Below, piece after piece: positions 63,719 to 64,000 of a stretch of DNA of 64,000 nt. The DNA is from Coffea arabica (Eukaryota > Streptophyta > Magnoliopsida > Gentianales > Rubiaceae). The stretch covers positions 2,356,001 to 2,420,000 of the forward strand of contig NC_092329.1 in the NCBI RefSeq assembly GCF_036785885.1, read 5' to 3'. Numbering within the stretch: the stretch's first letter is position 1; each line of letters opens with the position of its first letter. A program made the position numbers and the translations under genes. Under the pieces are notes generated by a model. That model ran no database searches and was not told the origin of the DNA. It saw only the letters and a program-made list of their open reading frames with translations.

Positions 63719-64000
63719 CACGAGAAACCTCACCTCATGATCCCATTTATTGGGTTCTTTTTTATTTTTTTTGGAGAATTTTATTTTTTGGGGGATATTT
63801 AATACTAGTAATTGATCCAAATACCATCAAAAGACGTGGCGTGAACAAATCCAAAATAATACAAACACTACGGCTCAAATTGTTTTGAAAAATACCACCA
63901 GTAGTAGTACGGTACAAATGGAGAATCAACGAGACTTAGAATTGCCATGCCATCTAGTAGACACTAGACGAGACTAATAAAAAACGGTGTTTTAACAATC

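Larger units (their letters stand above)
60551..64000. other. Intergenic region to the window end
   Basis: Promoter side of the UPF0496 gene to about 60900, then AT-rich sequence with a (GT)n tract at about 61320-61341, a MITE at 61857-62038 and a 1.15-kb long-TIR element at 62567-63718. Open frames around 61059 and 62400 show no family resemblance; the latter is mostly transposon arm sequence. Confidence 0.55.

Overview
This window is nuclear DNA of a flowering plant, almost certainly a core eudicot. The genes are split by AT-rich GT-AG introns, there is no operon layout, and the proteins are plant families: a DYW-type PPR protein, a CDPK, an alpha-expansin, a class III peroxidase, an ATL RING-H2 protein and a UPF0496/DUF677 protein. 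The repeats are typical plant MITEs and tRNA-derived SINEs. An asterid, possibly Rubiaceae-like, is my guess from the style of the MITEs; the sequence does not prove it.

I support twelve protein-coding genes. 2.1-5.1 kb (-): plastid-type RluA-family RNA pseudouridine synthase. 5.8-10.9 kb (-): calcium-dependent protein kinase of the CPK29 type. 12.7-15.0 kb (-): intronless PPR-DYW protein. 15.7-19.1 kb (-): nucleoredoxin-like protein. 27.2-27.6 kb (-): ATL23-type RING-H2 E3 ligase. 31.0-32.8 kb (+): secreted DsbA/thioredoxin-fold protein. 35.3-38.3 kb (+): Alba nucleic-acid-binding protein with an RGG tail. 43.2-45.5 kb (+): FAD monooxygenase of the MO1/CTF2 type. 49.6-50.6 kb (+): alpha-expansin. 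52.9-54.5 kb (+): PER64-type peroxidase. 56.0-58.6 kb (+): Abitram/Simiate homologue. 59.2-60.6 kb (-): UPF0496 protein. For every multi-exon gene I rebuilt the GT-AG exon chain and the reading frame closes over its full length.

The genes form no single pathway; what links them is gene order. From memory of Arabidopsis, most best matches lie in two duplicated chromosome-1 segments (around At1g20180-At1g20230 and At1g75980-At1g76050) plus a small chromosome-5 segment (around At5g42180-At5g42200). One interleaved block here therefore appears to hold what Arabidopsis divided among paralogous segments. Two cell-wall genes (expansin, peroxidase) sit next to each other at 49.6-54.5 kb.

The intergenic space holds small non-autonomous elements, several with target-site duplications that can be read directly: two about 590-bp hAT-type elements (39.0 and 42.4 kb), SINEs at 30.2, 39.6 and 41.7 kb, a Stowaway element at 25.3 kb, two Tourist-like MITE groups (9.8, 19.8, 48.6, 55.7 and 61.9 kb), and a 1.15-kb long-TIR element with a 9-bp duplication at 62.6-63.7 kb. 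I found no tRNA, rRNA, CRISPR array or retrotransposon coding region. I saw no clear undescribed multi-gene system. The best leads are the long-TIR element, a perfect 70-bp repeat around a 176-bp insert, the single-cysteine redox motifs of the nucleoredoxin, frame-neutral RGG exons in the Alba gene, and a transit-peptide-like small ORF inside a nucleoredoxin intron.
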